A stretch of DNA of 64,000 bases from Brachynemurus nebulosus (lineage: Eukaryota; Arthropoda; Insecta; Neuroptera; Myrmeleontidae). The first letter of the stretch is position 1, and each line of letters opens with the position of its first letter. The notes under the pieces are model-generated. The model made no database searches, had not been told where the DNA came from, and was given only the letters and a program-made list of their open reading frames with translations. Both the position numbers and the translations under genes were made by a program. The stretch covers positions 81,325,561-81,389,560 of the forward strand of contig JAPWDM010000001.1 of NCBI GenBank assembly GCA_035578155.1, given 5' to 3'. This document shows, piece by piece, positions 35,860-48,802 of the stretch.

Positions 35860-38800
35860 CGACCATGATCACATGAATCACTAACTAGAACAAAAGAAAA
35901 GTCATTGAGTAGGCGAAAGGGAGGTATTATAATTTGTGTCAAAAGGGATATAGTTAGTGAACTTATCGAAAGTTCGAATTGGTGGATCGTAGCGAAAATA
36001 AGAAATGGTAAATCTGATTTCATTCTAATTTTTGTACATCTAAATCCAAATTATAGCATAACTGAATATTTAAATTTATCTATGAATTACTTACAGATAT
36101 CAATACACGATTTCCCAATTCAAAACTATTCATTTTTGGGGATTTTAATGCAAGAATTGGTATACTTAATGATTTTTCTAATGATAGTGAGTTATTTGAT
36201 TCCGCCAGCTTAACTGCTGAAAGAGAATCTTTAGATAATATTATCAATGAAAGAGGGCAACAGTTAGTAAGTTTCATGGAAGAATGGGGCTTGGCGGTCA
36301 TAAACGGGCGTAGTCTCAATGATAAACCGACACAATTTACATATCTCAGTGGTATGGGTAAAAGTGTCATAGACTTGGTTTGGGCAAGTGAAAATACGCT
36401 AAGGGAGATAGTTGATCTAAAGTTCTAAACACAATATTGGAGTCTGATCACTTACCCATACTACTTACTTTAAAAAATTATTCAGCAAATAAGAAAAACA
36501 CGAACAGGAAAAAAATAGACACTCAAATCGAATCAAAAATAATTTGGGTAGAAATACTAAAAATAACTTCATACAACAGTTAAATAACTTCGATGAAAAA
36601 TATACGCTCCATTCTTCCATGGAATTAAATGAATTAAGTAATTATATAATAAACAGTTTAAGGGTAACCGCAAAAAATGTAGGTATGATAAAGCAAACTA
36701 ATAATAGGTTAAGAACTTATAAAAAACCCTGGTTTAACCAAGAATGTTTAAATTTCAAAAGCAAAATTTTACAAGCATTCAATAAACTAAAAAAAGAGGG
36801 ATATAACAATGAAAGCCGTGTGTGTTATACAAATTAAAGGCAGAATATAATTTTTTGTTAAAAAATACGAAGAGAAAATATTTCGCAGATATTAATCAAA
36901 AATTGTCTAACACACGACAGTGGTCAATTTTGGAAGACTATACAAACCTACAAAAAGAAGTACAAACAGAAAATCAGTAGCATAGACCTAAAACAATGGG
37001 AGGACTTTTTTATGATATTTATAATAAAACCAAGTAGAATATAACTTAGGAAGCAAATTCATACACAACCCTTATTTAGATAGTAGCATTACAACTGCAG
37101 AATTGAAGTACGTTGTAAATAAATGTAAAATAGGAAAAGCCGCGGGACCAGACCAAATCAGTCACGAATTTTACAAAAGTTTGCCAGATAGGTTGCTAAA
37201 TATGTTATTACTGACATAAAATTTAATATTAGATAATGAAAGTACCCCAACTTGCTGGTCAGAGTCTAGTCTCAGTTTAATCTATAAAAAAGGGAATAAA
37301 GAGGACCCCAATAACTACAGAGGTATCTCACTTCTAAACAATGTTGCAAAAATTTTCACTAATATAATTGCAAATAGAATTCAAACCTGGGCGGAGGATC
37401 AAAATGTGCTCCAGGAACAACAATTCGGATTTCGGAAGGAGAGAGGTTGCAGAGATGCAATATTTACATTAGGCAGTATAATTACTATTAACACGCGACT
37501 TAACAAAAGTAAAGTATATGCAATTTTCGTTGATTGCAAACGAGCCTTTGACTCAGTACCCCACCAACTCCTGTGGCACAAATTAGTTAACATTGGCAGC
37601 AGCACAAAAGTCGTAAATATACTAAAATCTTTTTATAATAATGCCAAATTCTCTATTACAATAGGCGGAAAAAAAAGTAACTATATAAATATTACTGAGG
37701 CTCTTTTACATGGAGACGGCCTTTCACCTTTACTATTCAATCTGTTCATAAATAACTTGAACCAATTTATGATCGAAAATAACGTTAGAGGTGTACATAT
37801 AGACGGGACACATGATTCGATTTTTGATTAATATCTTATTACTTTACGCAGATGACTTAGTTCTAACAACCAACTCGCCCAGAGATGCCCAGAAAGCACT
37901 AACAGTTTTAGCAAATTACTGTAAATTGAATAAATTAAATGTCAATATAGATAAAACCAAAATGGTCATCTTCAGGAGGGGTGGCAGATTAAGCCAGTTA
38001 CCGACATTTAATATAGAAACCAATTCAATTAACATAATCAATGAGTTCTGTTATTTACGAGTAATTTTCTCCTCCTCATGTGACTTTGCAAAACAAACCC
38101 AACATTCCGTCGCAAAAACCAATATGGCTGCAATTAATATCAGAGATTTAATGACAAAATCAAAAATGCAAAGCTGGAAAGCCAGAATAAAACTATACAA
38201 AAGTGTTGTTAAAACAACGGGATTGTATGGTGCAGAAACATGGAGCTTACGTTATTTAGACTCGTTAGAATGGATTCAGAGTCACTTCTTTAAAACTTAT
38301 TGTTGGCAAAAAAATACACCTAGCTATTTAAACAAACAATTGGTGGATCAAATTATTAAAGATGGACAATAATAAGTTGCCAAAAATATGCTATAATAGG
38401 CTGCTAAATCTGGATAGAAACAACAGCACTGTAATAAAATATAATTGGGTATCTCAACTTAAATCTCTGCTACATAGTATCAATCTTCACAGCATTTTGG
38501 AGGAACAAAATTCTACACGGGTAAAAAATCAATACAAAGATATCATCAGTAAATACAAAGGAAAACTAATAATAATTGACAAAGAAAGAATTATTAACTC
38601 TAATTTTAGTCCGATCTACCAGTATATTATAGGGCATCAGGGAACTCAGATATACTTAGAAAGTAAACTCAGTTTTAAGAAGACCTGTTTAATCAGCCAA
38701 TTAAGAGTTCGCGGCACTCTTACCGTTAAACTTACAGTCAATGATAAAACCTACAAATGGAAACGAGACCATATTTGTCAAATTTGTAATTATAAGGAAC

Positions 38801-39145
38801 CTTGAAACATTAGAACATTTCTTTTTTAAATTCCCAATTCAGAACCCATATAGGCACGCATTTATACAGAAGTATATCAGTGAGGAGGAACCTACAACAC
38901 AATTAATAGATCTATTAGGCAACTTAGATGAAAGTAAAATCAACGACATATATTGATTTGTATGCGGAGCCCTAAAATTAAGAAGTTTTGCTTTAGAAGA
39001 GTGATAAGCTCGCACGAACGCAGAAAACTTAGTAATGTACTAATAACTGTTATTGTTTATTATTTGATTCATATACTTATTCTTTGTAATGCCAATCCTG
39101 TAAAGCTTTATTGGAAAATACAGTCATTTTGAGTTTGAATTTGAA
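35860..39145 (+). pseudogene. LINE (APE-type non-LTR retrotransposon), broken
   Basis: Pieces of one ORF2 in shifting frames. Endonuclease: GDFNARIG near 36140, SVIDLVWAS near 36370 and SDHLPI near 36442, the usual catalytic motifs. Reverse transcriptase: GKAAGPDQISHEFYKS near 37135, NNYRGISLLN near 37312, QQFGFRKERGC near 37420, FVDCKRAFDSVP near 37530, LLHGDGLSPLLFNLFINNL near 37710 and LYADDLVL near 37850. A C-terminal zinc knuckle (CQICNYKE...LEHFFF) is split near 38800. At least one stop (after LLNMLLLT) and several frameshifts kill it. The 5' end is truncated. The 3' end is near 39145 in a GTTTGAATTTGAATA tail. It resembles the Jockey/R1/I group, without firm clade. Confidence 0.88.
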
Positions 39146-39165
39146 TATTTTTGGGTACTATGGTA

Positions 39166-41219
<2,054 letters not shown>

Positions 41220-41220
41220 T

Positions 41221-41941
41221 CTTATTATAGTTCGTAAAAACAGTAATATAAATACCACATATGTGAATGATATTATATCGGAAGTTTTCTGGTAACCAAC
41301 AGAGAATTTTTTTGCAGTAATCGAGCTATTTATCCGTATGAAATATTTACGTTTAAATAATCAGCTATGGAAAATTACTTAAAGTGTAAATTTAGCTACT
41401 ATACCATTTCATGGTTTATCAAATTGTTAATAAACTGGAAATCTGAACAAAATTTGACATGGGGTTTTCTGGCAATCAGCAGCCAAAACTTTTTGTTGAA
41501 ATAGTTAAAACATTCATCTGTATGAAAATTTAAGTTTAGATAAAAAAAATAGAAAAAACATAAAATTGTTTCCCGGTTACTATATGGTTTTATTACCCAG
41601 CTGGTAGTTAATACCCTCTAGAATTTTCAGCAAAATCGTATATGTAGTTTTTCCGCAATAAGGAAATAGATTTTTTTAAATAATTTTTTTAATAGATTTT
41701 TTTGTTATATTGCTACATCATAAAGTTTTATCAAAATAAAGAAAAGTCGGTAAATTAGATAAAATTTTGCCCCGCAGCGACACCTACACTACCCTCAGAA
41801 TACTCGTTATTGGGGGCCCCGAAATACGAATTTCGCTGGGAAGTGTTGGGAAAATTGTGGGAATATTGCATTAACTATTTTACTAATGGAAAGGAGGTCA
41901 ACATAAAAAGTGTATGATCTATTTAACGAAAATTACTAAAT
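41221..41941. other. Intron A between Helitron and Polinton-like element
   Basis: AT-rich. Includes the dispersed repeat shared with 35050-35410 and a GC-richer patch near 41770-41850. No ORF is seen. Confidence 0.4.
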
Positions 41942-41947
41942 GGTCTT

Positions 41948-44487
41948 AGTAGAATGGCTAGGCCGATTCTGGGCCACCGTGCGCTTCAAAAGTACGGACA
42001 CACCCTGACGCAAGGTACCCGATCAATTTTGAAACGCACTGTATATCAATTGACCTTTGACCCGGCACGTACAGCTTACAAGTATTAAAAATTTGTTGAC
42101 ATTTGAACCCACACGCGCTCATACTGTTGGCCTTGGAATTCTTAAGAGATGAGTCATCACATCAACAATCACACAAGTAGTTAACTCATTATGCGTCATC
42201 ACAATTTGGATTTTAGCGTTAACTCATTATCCACCAACACTAACACGGTTTTTGAATTCCAACCTAACGCATCCGCAGACTAAATTTTGACCACAAATTG
42301 GTTTTTTGAGAGCTGGGCTACACTACCGCGTCAAAAATGTAGGGTCACCCTGACCTAGAGGCTACCCAAACTTTTGACACCGTATTGAACTTAAAGTTTT
42401 GGTACACTGCCGTGTCAAAAGTGTGAACTCCCCTGACCGAAAGGTGTCCGATCACTTTTTTAAGCGTACTGTACTTATTTTGTGTACGTGCAAACCTTAG
42501 CCCTTCGCCCCACCCCGCGCTTACCTTAATTACATCATTTTAAAGAAAATTTGATTCGGCCGTTAACAATAAATTTTGTCGGGGCACTGTACCAAGCGCA
42601 AACATTCGTCAAGCCCCAATCATGATTTTTAAACTAACTTCGGACTCCAGGGTCCAGATGTCTGACCGCTACTGTGCTACCGAAAATCAGGTGTCTACTG
42701 TACTGCAAGATACTTTTTGTATGTATGTATTTAACCTTGGAAAATCTTTTTTTCAACAAAGCCAGCACTTTTTTCTTATAAGATTAATTTTAAATAAACA
42801 ATCGAATGTTTGTTTTAAGTTCAAAAATTGTTTATTAAAAAATATCACCCATTATAGGCCTCAAGCAAGAAGTTATTTATTATAAGTTGTAATACTTTAA
42901 CATTTAACCTACAGCGGTAGTAATTTCTAGTTAACTGATAAAAGTTGTTGGAATTTTAACGAGTTACAAAAAAAAAAAATATTGCTTCTTATGGTGCATA
43001 ATATTTCTGAATTTGAGTGTAATACAGAACTTAATTAATGTTTTCACCAGTATGATTGAAAACAATTGAGAATTTTACAATTCAGCTAGTATGAATTTTT
43101 AAAAAAACATTTAAAAATTCTAAAAATTAACCATTTAATTGTAAAATAAAGTGCATTTGTGTTGGTATATTTGTAATATAAAATTGTTTTCTTCAGTTTA
43201 ATTTCGGAATTTTTCATAAATTCCTTCCTTTTGTTCAAAATTGTCCATATTTTCCATAACGATGATACTTCCTTTGTTTTAAATATATTCAAAAATTCAG
43301 ACAATTAAAATCAAAATTCAATATGATACATTTCAACATAGTGAAAAAATCCATTTTTTGATCTGATTTATTCTTCATTTAAACAAAAATATTAAAAATT
43401 CCTAAAGGATTTTTCCTCACATTTTCCTCAACAATGAATTTTCTGTTGTTTACATAATCATACTAAAAATTGCATCAAATTTGTTTTTCAATATGGATTC
43501 ATCAGTTATGCCGTAAGAAAAATGTTTTTTGTTTTATTTTGTTTGCTTAAAAATCATCTTCTTCAAATGTAAACAGACTCTTCTTTATAATTTTGAGTGT
43601 ATAAACTCTCGGAAATTGGATATTTTGATATGTTTGATTGATGTTTTCGGTCTGTTAGACCATGCGATACGTCTTTCCTGATGATGACGCTAACTAGGCG
43701 TTGAAACGGGTCGAATAATTTTTACAAGAAAATAAAATTTTCTAACTTATCGCCTCTTTTAGTCAAAATTATTACTTGAATAAAAAAAGTAAATTGCTTA
43801 AATCTATTTATTACTTAAAATCTGTTTATTTTCCATATAAAAATTTTTCAAAAGAATACAATTTTCTAAAGAACAAATTTTATTTTAATGAAGCATGAGC
43901 AACGTCTTGAATAATATTCATCTCGCAGATTGGAAATCTTCGGTACATCGAAAATTTCTTTCAGATTCAAAATCCACGGCTAGTGTTCGGTATCATCGAA
44001 CAAATTTGAAATCCATTTCTTTTTCTCACTACCTTTGACGTATCCGACATCAAACTTCTTTAATGTGGGTTTCAATATGGTATGAAGTTTTTGGCATGGA
44101 ATGTCTTGTATGTCAAGAAACGCCATTTTTTACCGCCACCGTAGAACTTAAATTATTCACACAATCCACAACTTTATATACAATAATTAAAGGTGGTGGG
44201 GATGGTTAGTTAGTTTGTGAAATGTATTCGAAAATGGCTACTAGTAGCTTTGTATTGCTAATTTATCATCAAATTACGAACTTTTAAGAATATTCAACAC
44301 ATTGGTGAGTACCATCTTCTTTTCACTTTAAGACCTAGTGATTTAAGGAATGCTAAATTTTCAGGTGACATGTGTTGTTGCTTAAATGTTTTACGTTTAA
44401 TGATCTCAGGTGTTAAAAGTCCTTTGCTATGTTGACTAGTGGTGGATTGCCCTGAATTGTAAATTAACATGGTTCGAAATGCAATTG
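41948..44487 (+). repeat. Left terminal inverted repeat of Polinton-like element
   Basis: About 2.54 kb, matching 48803-51267 in reverse. The match can be followed from the outer AGAATGGC to the inner phrase TTCGAAATGCAATTG. Subterminal phrases TTAACTCATTATGCGTCATC and CACTGCCGTGTCAAAAGTGT recur in both arms and in the relic at 57395. Contains a truncated copy of the arm gene (43840-44126) and an 87-codon ORF (42622-42885) that is nearly identical to one in the other arm. Confidence 0.85.
43840..44126 (-). pseudogene. Gene in the left TIR, internally deleted copy
   Basis: Reverse-strand counterpart of 49153-49639. It starts ATG (MAFLDIQD) at 44126, then jumps directly to QKLHTILKP and continues through VGYVKGSEKKKW, with a stop after DDTEH. 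About 180 bp present in the right-arm copy is missing. The retained downstream half shares the frame of the right-arm copy. Confidence 0.65.
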
Positions 44488-44762
44488 GATAGTTAATTAG
44501 TCATCATCATCGTAATCGCTAGCATCTTCTTTATAAATTTCATCCACATAATTATCTAGTGATTCAATAATGTCAGCCTTTTGAAGTTCGCGAAGTATAG
44601 AGAATATTTCTTGACCGATAGTAGTTTACTTAACGAGAGCTTCGTCGCTAGACAAATACAAACACAGACGGTCGCGCCGGGTAAAAATTACCACATTATT
44701 TATAGATGGCTATTTCCTTAAATGTTTATGTATATTGAAGTTTGTTATTTTATTTTGTTTAT

Positions 44763-45562
44763 TAGGGATGGTAAAGTCGACTCCGACTTTAGTCGAAAGT
44801 CGATTATTTACTAAAAATAATCGAATTTTTAGAATCGATTTCAGTCACGTCAAGTCGACCTGGAATCGATTCTCACTCGGTGACTTTTCGACTTTTTGCG
44901 TATGTGCAATGTGCATTTATAAATCGCACAAAAACATTAGCTTAACATTGGGCCGATTCGTATCGGTGTAAGCCAAAGCCGCTTGCACTCATTTTGAATC
45001 AATTTGCACTTGTTTTGAATCACATTTGGCTTGCTTTTGACATTTTTGTATATTCCTGTCTCACTTTCCATGTTCTAGAGAGAAGGGTCAAGTATTAGCG
45101 TTCGGTATATATCGTATACCGTATACGCTGTATACCGATGTATACAGCGCGTACGTCGATGTATATATCAAAACAAGTGTAAATTGATTCAAAATGAGTG
45201 CAAGCGGCTTTGGTTTACACCGATCCGAATCGACCCATTAATTCTACTGTCCATTTTAATTTTAATTTTAATGTTTAACGCCAAATGTCGTTCAATTTAT
45301 TGATAAATTATCTCTTGTTAAATTCTTAAAAAATATATGTTCATTATTTAATAAATTGTTTAAAACATATTTAATACAGTACAGATTGTTTAAATTATAT
45401 ATACACTTAATAGTTTCTATAAATAAACTAATAAATTTTTGAAAAGTCGATTTAAGTCGAAAAGTCGACTCTCAAAGTCAATTAATCGACTTTGAGAATC
45501 GAAAAAATGAAAGTCGATTTTAAAGTCGAGAATTGATTTTGCGCGCGCCTTTTCCATCCCTA
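44763..45562. mobile_element. hAT-type MITE, middle level of the nest
   Basis: 800 bp with ends TAGGGATGG and CCATCCCTA, flanked by a perfect 8-bp duplication TTGTTTAT (44755-44762, 45563-45570). Many copies of AAGTCGA/TCGACTT near both ends, typical of subterminal transposase-binding repeats. No transposase. Confidence 0.85.
44946..45237. mobile_element. TTAA-flanked fold-back element, innermost level
   Basis: 292 bp between TTAA at 44942-44945 and 45238-45241. The arms of about 80 bp are near-complementary (CCGCTTGCACTCATTTTGAA and its inverse, GATTCG-ATCGGTGTAA and its inverse). The centre has a strong palindrome of GTATAC repeats near 45110-45170. Confidence 0.68.
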
Positions 45563-46789
45563 TTGTTTATTTACATTATTAGCTATAAACAAAAAGCGTT
45601 ATTTATATTGCTATGCAGAAAGGTACTTAAAACGGCAAGTAGCAAAATTAAGTAGAAAAAAAATAATAAATTGTTTTATTACCTCTGTGGTATTTTTTAC
45701 CCAGTAGCGACGAAGCCCGGGTTAAAGCATCTAATTCTTCGATTAAAGCTTCTCGGTCTTCAACATTATACATGTTTTTATTTTCCTCTAAACTTCGAAT
45801 CATTTTGAGTATTTTTTCACCAGTCTCTGAAGTCTGATATAAACGTTATAATTCATATACTAAAGTATCAGGATTGTGCCAGTATCTTATTTTTTTCGAT
45901 TCACCATTAACACTTTCAAAATCTTCCGAGCCGTTGTATTTGATACGCTTAGCAAGTAGTTCTTGGTCCATTGAATGGACTGGACGTTTCATTGCTATTC
46001 GTTCATTAGAATTTTCACCTTCATTTTGAGTTTCTTTGATTAATAAAATATCCAAAACAGTTTGCACGCTGCAGTCAACTTGGAAATGATAACATTTCCA
46101 CTATCAGGAATGGTTAAAACCCTATTATTAGGCTCATCGCTTGGTGTGTAAACATTACCTTGATTTCTTAAATTATTGAATTTTGTTTGAATTGCTTTTA
46201 AAGCAGCTTTAGCTTTTTGTTCAAGTCGATTGGACCTTTCTTCAGCTATACTGTCTCGAAATTCATCATCAACATCATTCCTCCCTTGATGACTTATCAT
46301 AACTTGATAAGTCATCAGCGGTGTCTAATGCTTGCCTTTTTAGTGGATCAAGAAAGTAACTATTTTCAAACCTTTTTGATGAAAATTCTCGCGTATGTAA
46401 ATTTCTTATATGACGTGAAAGAGAATCTTTCCACGAGAAGCTTTTATAGCACTGGGTACACTCAAACATTATAATAGATGTGTAAAACTCAACTGATCTT
46501 ACAAGATTAATTCAGATTTGTGTTAACGAATACTTCGCCACCACGAGTTACCTATTTCCATGACTGCCACACAACCACCACCACCACATCTAAGTTGCTC
46601 ATTTTACTCCATGAAGTAGTGGTTGGCATCCTGCTTACAGATTTTTACTCATTTTACTCCACCGAATTACTCGTTGTTAATCTTTCGGTTAACTGAATTT
46701 AGGTAGTTCAGAAAAATGAATGAAAACTATATGCAAGTATCATTTACACAGCTCATTGCCAGGTGACGCCATACCTACTCAACACCAAC

Positions 46790-46984
46790 TTAAAAAAACT
46801 TGCTCTTGAATATAGGCAATAAGATTTCGTTGTCAAGTGGTCCCATGCCTACTGGTTGAATAGAATCAATGGTAAATAATAATATGTCTTGAGAGGAGTT
46901 TTTGTCAAAGTTCAAGATATAATTTAGTGGGGTTTTAATGTGTTGTAAAATAATAACAACAACAACATAATAATTTATATGCAA
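46790..46984 (-). CDS. 64-codon hypothetical ORF in Polinton-like element
   Basis: Minus-strand ORF ending SIQPVGMGPLDNEILLPIFK then SKFF. The C-terminal half has ordinary protein-like composition, whereas the first 15 residues come from a CAA/TTG repeat. It could be the 3' end of a longer broken gene. No family is recognised. Confidence 0.3.
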   Translation of the reverse strand: MHINYYVVVVIILQHIKTPLNYILNFDKNSSQDILLFTIDSIQPVGMGPLDNEILLPIFKSKFF

Positions 46985-47099
46985 AATGATTTTTATTTCT
47001 TAAAAAATATACGTTTTCATATATTAAAGTTCATGTGTAGACAATAATTTCAATCTCATCTGACAATTTTCTTAAGCTTACATCAAACATCATATATTA

Positions 47100-47462
47100 C
47101 TATTTGCTAAATTCCACAATATGTAAGAAACCACTAGAATCAGTTCCTTTATATGTAATAACATATTGTCCTCTGCTTAAATATACCATGGTCTGCTCAT
47201 CCAAATTCGCAAATCGTTTTGGAAGGAACACTTGAGCATCTGAAAGCTCCACCGGAACCGCTGGCTCATATCGAGTTTCCATGCGCCGTACGTCGAGAAT
47301 TTTCCACGTTTCATACGGCTTGAGTGTAGATAGTGATTTGAATGATTTACCAGCACCAAGTTTATTCAGCTTCTCCAAAACTGGATCCATTGTTTGATCA
47401 GTGGCAGTAAAAGTGGTCCACAGATCACTTATACTTAATTCTACAACGTGTTGTTCAGACAT
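47100..47462 (-). CDS. 120-aa FLPKRF protein of the Polinton-like element
   Basis: Intact ORF from ATG at 47462 (MSEQHVVELSISDLW) to a stop at 47102-47100. The upstream in-frame Met at 47528 would add 22 residues, but MSEQ is the better start because the preceding codons lie in (CCA)n-flanking DNA. Recognisable C-terminal pattern: KPYETWKILDVRRMETRYEP, VELSDAQVFLPKRFANLDEQ, GQYVITYKGTDSSG and HIVEF. Similar short proteins are scattered through arthropod genomes. The alternating beta pattern could be a small OB-fold-like nucleic-acid binder, which is inference. It is the only apparently intact gene in the element. Confidence 0.6.
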   Translation of the reverse strand: MSEQHVVELSISDLWTTFTATDQTMDPVLEKLNKLGAGKSFKSLSTLKPYETWKILDVRRMETRYEPAVPVELSDAQVFLPKRFANLDEQTMVYLSRGQYVITYKGTDSSGFLHIVEFSK

Positions 47463-47520
47463 TTTTCCATACACTGCCAATTTCAGTTCAGCACGTCGCT
47501 TAAATAATTTATAAGTTGAT

Positions 47521-47616
47521 ACCACCAACCACCACCATCACTACCACCACTACCACCACCACCACCACCACTGCCACCTCCACCACCACTGCCACCACAA
47601 CACAACCACCACATTT
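47521..47616. repeat. (CCA)n-type microsatellite
   Basis: Imperfect CCA/CCAC run. Smaller patches of the same composition occur near 46566-46590 and 48550-48620, alternating with CTCATTT(T)ACTCCAC phrases that resemble the satellite at 58720-59905. Confidence 0.9.
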
Positions 47617-47740
47617 GAGTTACTTATTTACCCCACCAACCTACTTATTTCCATAGAGCTACAAATTGAGTTACTCTGAAGCATGTACACCGTCATATGA
47701 TCAGTGTTAATATAGCATAACCGATGAAAAGATATCAAAT

Positions 47741-47937
47741 AAACATTAGCATTTATTTATATACCGCAATGGCCAGCGATGCAATGAGGCATAATTCATA
47801 TTTTGAGTAATAAATTCAACAAAATTTTTAGACATACCGCTGATTAATAGGTATTGATTAATTCCACTCCTACTCAAAATATACATTATGCCTCATTACG
47901 TCGCTGGTCATTGCGTTATAAATAAATGCTAATGTTT
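47741..47937. mobile_element. Hairpin element with 70-bp arms
   Basis: The left arm AAACATTAGCATTTATTTAT and onward through GGCCAGCGATGCAATGAGGC is mirrored by the right arm ending AAATAAATGCTAATGTTT, with a loop of about 58 bp. It is probably a MITE inserted in the interior of the Polinton-like element. Confidence 0.7.
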
Positions 47938-47945
47938 AAGCAACC

Positions 47946-48802
47946 GTGGAATTGGTCAATGCAATAGGTGGCAATCAGATGATTGATTTTACTAAATTAT
48001 TTACAATTGCAACGGCTTTTACATGTGGAACAGTTTATATAATTGCAAACACAGTTTGGAAATGGCATCATACATCGTTTACAACACATTTAAATTCGTT
48101 TTTCGTTTCGATACCTATCACAATACTCGAGAAGGAACACCTACACTGTGGCGGTCGAAATTTACAAATACCACAAATCGGCATGTTGTTGTTGTTGTTT
48201 ATTCGTCCAAAGTTTACCAAAAAATGACATCCGTTTAATAATTCAGTTGTATTTATAGTATTTTAACTGAAATCAAATATTCCAAAGTTTTATGTGAAAT
48301 CGATATTTAATATTCTTCTATGATAAGAGCAGGGAACAGGAACTTCACTAAATTGAATAACTTAGATATTGCGTGTATGCTTCAACAAACTCCGCGAGAT
48401 GTCACCACCGATTCATTATCTATGGTAAATTGCTGCTTCAATAGAATTAATGATAAAGTTGCTCACTTCAGCCGCCACCACATCTGATGTGTGCTTATTT
48501 AACTTCACTGAATGACTCATTTGACTCCACCCAGTGACTCATTTGGCTCCACGCCACCACCGCCGCCACACAACTACCACCACCCCAATACAACCACCAC
48601 AAGCGCAACACAACCACCATATTTGAGTTACTCAGTTTGCGTAACCACAGCTATATATAAATTTGCTGAGTTATACTCCAGCTCATACACTTTATCATGA
48701 TTATAGGTTATAAAATAGTTGAACTTACACAAAATATTATCTATTTACCGGTGGTTGTCAAAGAGCTAAACATCTGTATCGCTGTATTTTTTCGTGGTAA
48801 AA
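47946..48802. other. Interior of Polinton-like element, weak ORFs
   Basis: Two overlapping plus-strand frames at 47946-48238 (93 and 71 codons) start near the hairpin element. Neither has a recognisable motif, and I regard them as doubtful. The rest has (CCA)-rich and CTCATTTGACTCCAC-like repeats and no gene. Confidence 0.35.

Larger units (their letters stand above)
44634..45721. mobile_element. TTAA-flanked MITE (piggyBac-type), outermost of a three-level nest
   Basis: The left end CGAGAGCTTCGTCGCTA and the right end, read in reverse, CCCGGGCTTCGTCGCTACTG are inverted, with a second matching block GGGTAAAAA(A/T)TACCACA. It is flanked by TTAA at 44630-44633 and 45722-45725, the piggyBac target. 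Without its own insertion it is about 280 bp. It interrupts the zinc-finger gene. Confidence 0.68.
44497..46469 (-). pseudogene. C2H2 zinc-finger protein gene of the Polinton-like element, broken
   Basis: N-terminus at 46469: MFECTQCYKSFSWKDSLSRH followed by IRNLH, one C2H2 finger (C-x2-C-x12-H-x4-H). The rest is charged and helical (NRLEQKAKAALKAIQTKFNN), then KRPVHSMDQELLAKRIKYNG, then EREALIEEL-like sequence, and an acidic end (DASDYDDDD) with TAA at 44499-44497. At least two frameshifts and a stop (after DTLVYEL) break it, and a MITE nest (44634-45721) sits near the 3' end. It is probably a DNA-binding accessory protein of the element. No closer identification. Confidence 0.6.

Noticed and set aside
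42622..42885. 87-codon ORF duplicated at 50339-50602
   Set aside because: Its conservation is explained by the TIR pair; composition is not protein-like and there is no recognisable domain.
44735..44971. 78-codon plus-strand ORF in the hAT MITE
   Set aside because: It crosses the element boundary and the TCGACTT subterminal repeats; no domain.
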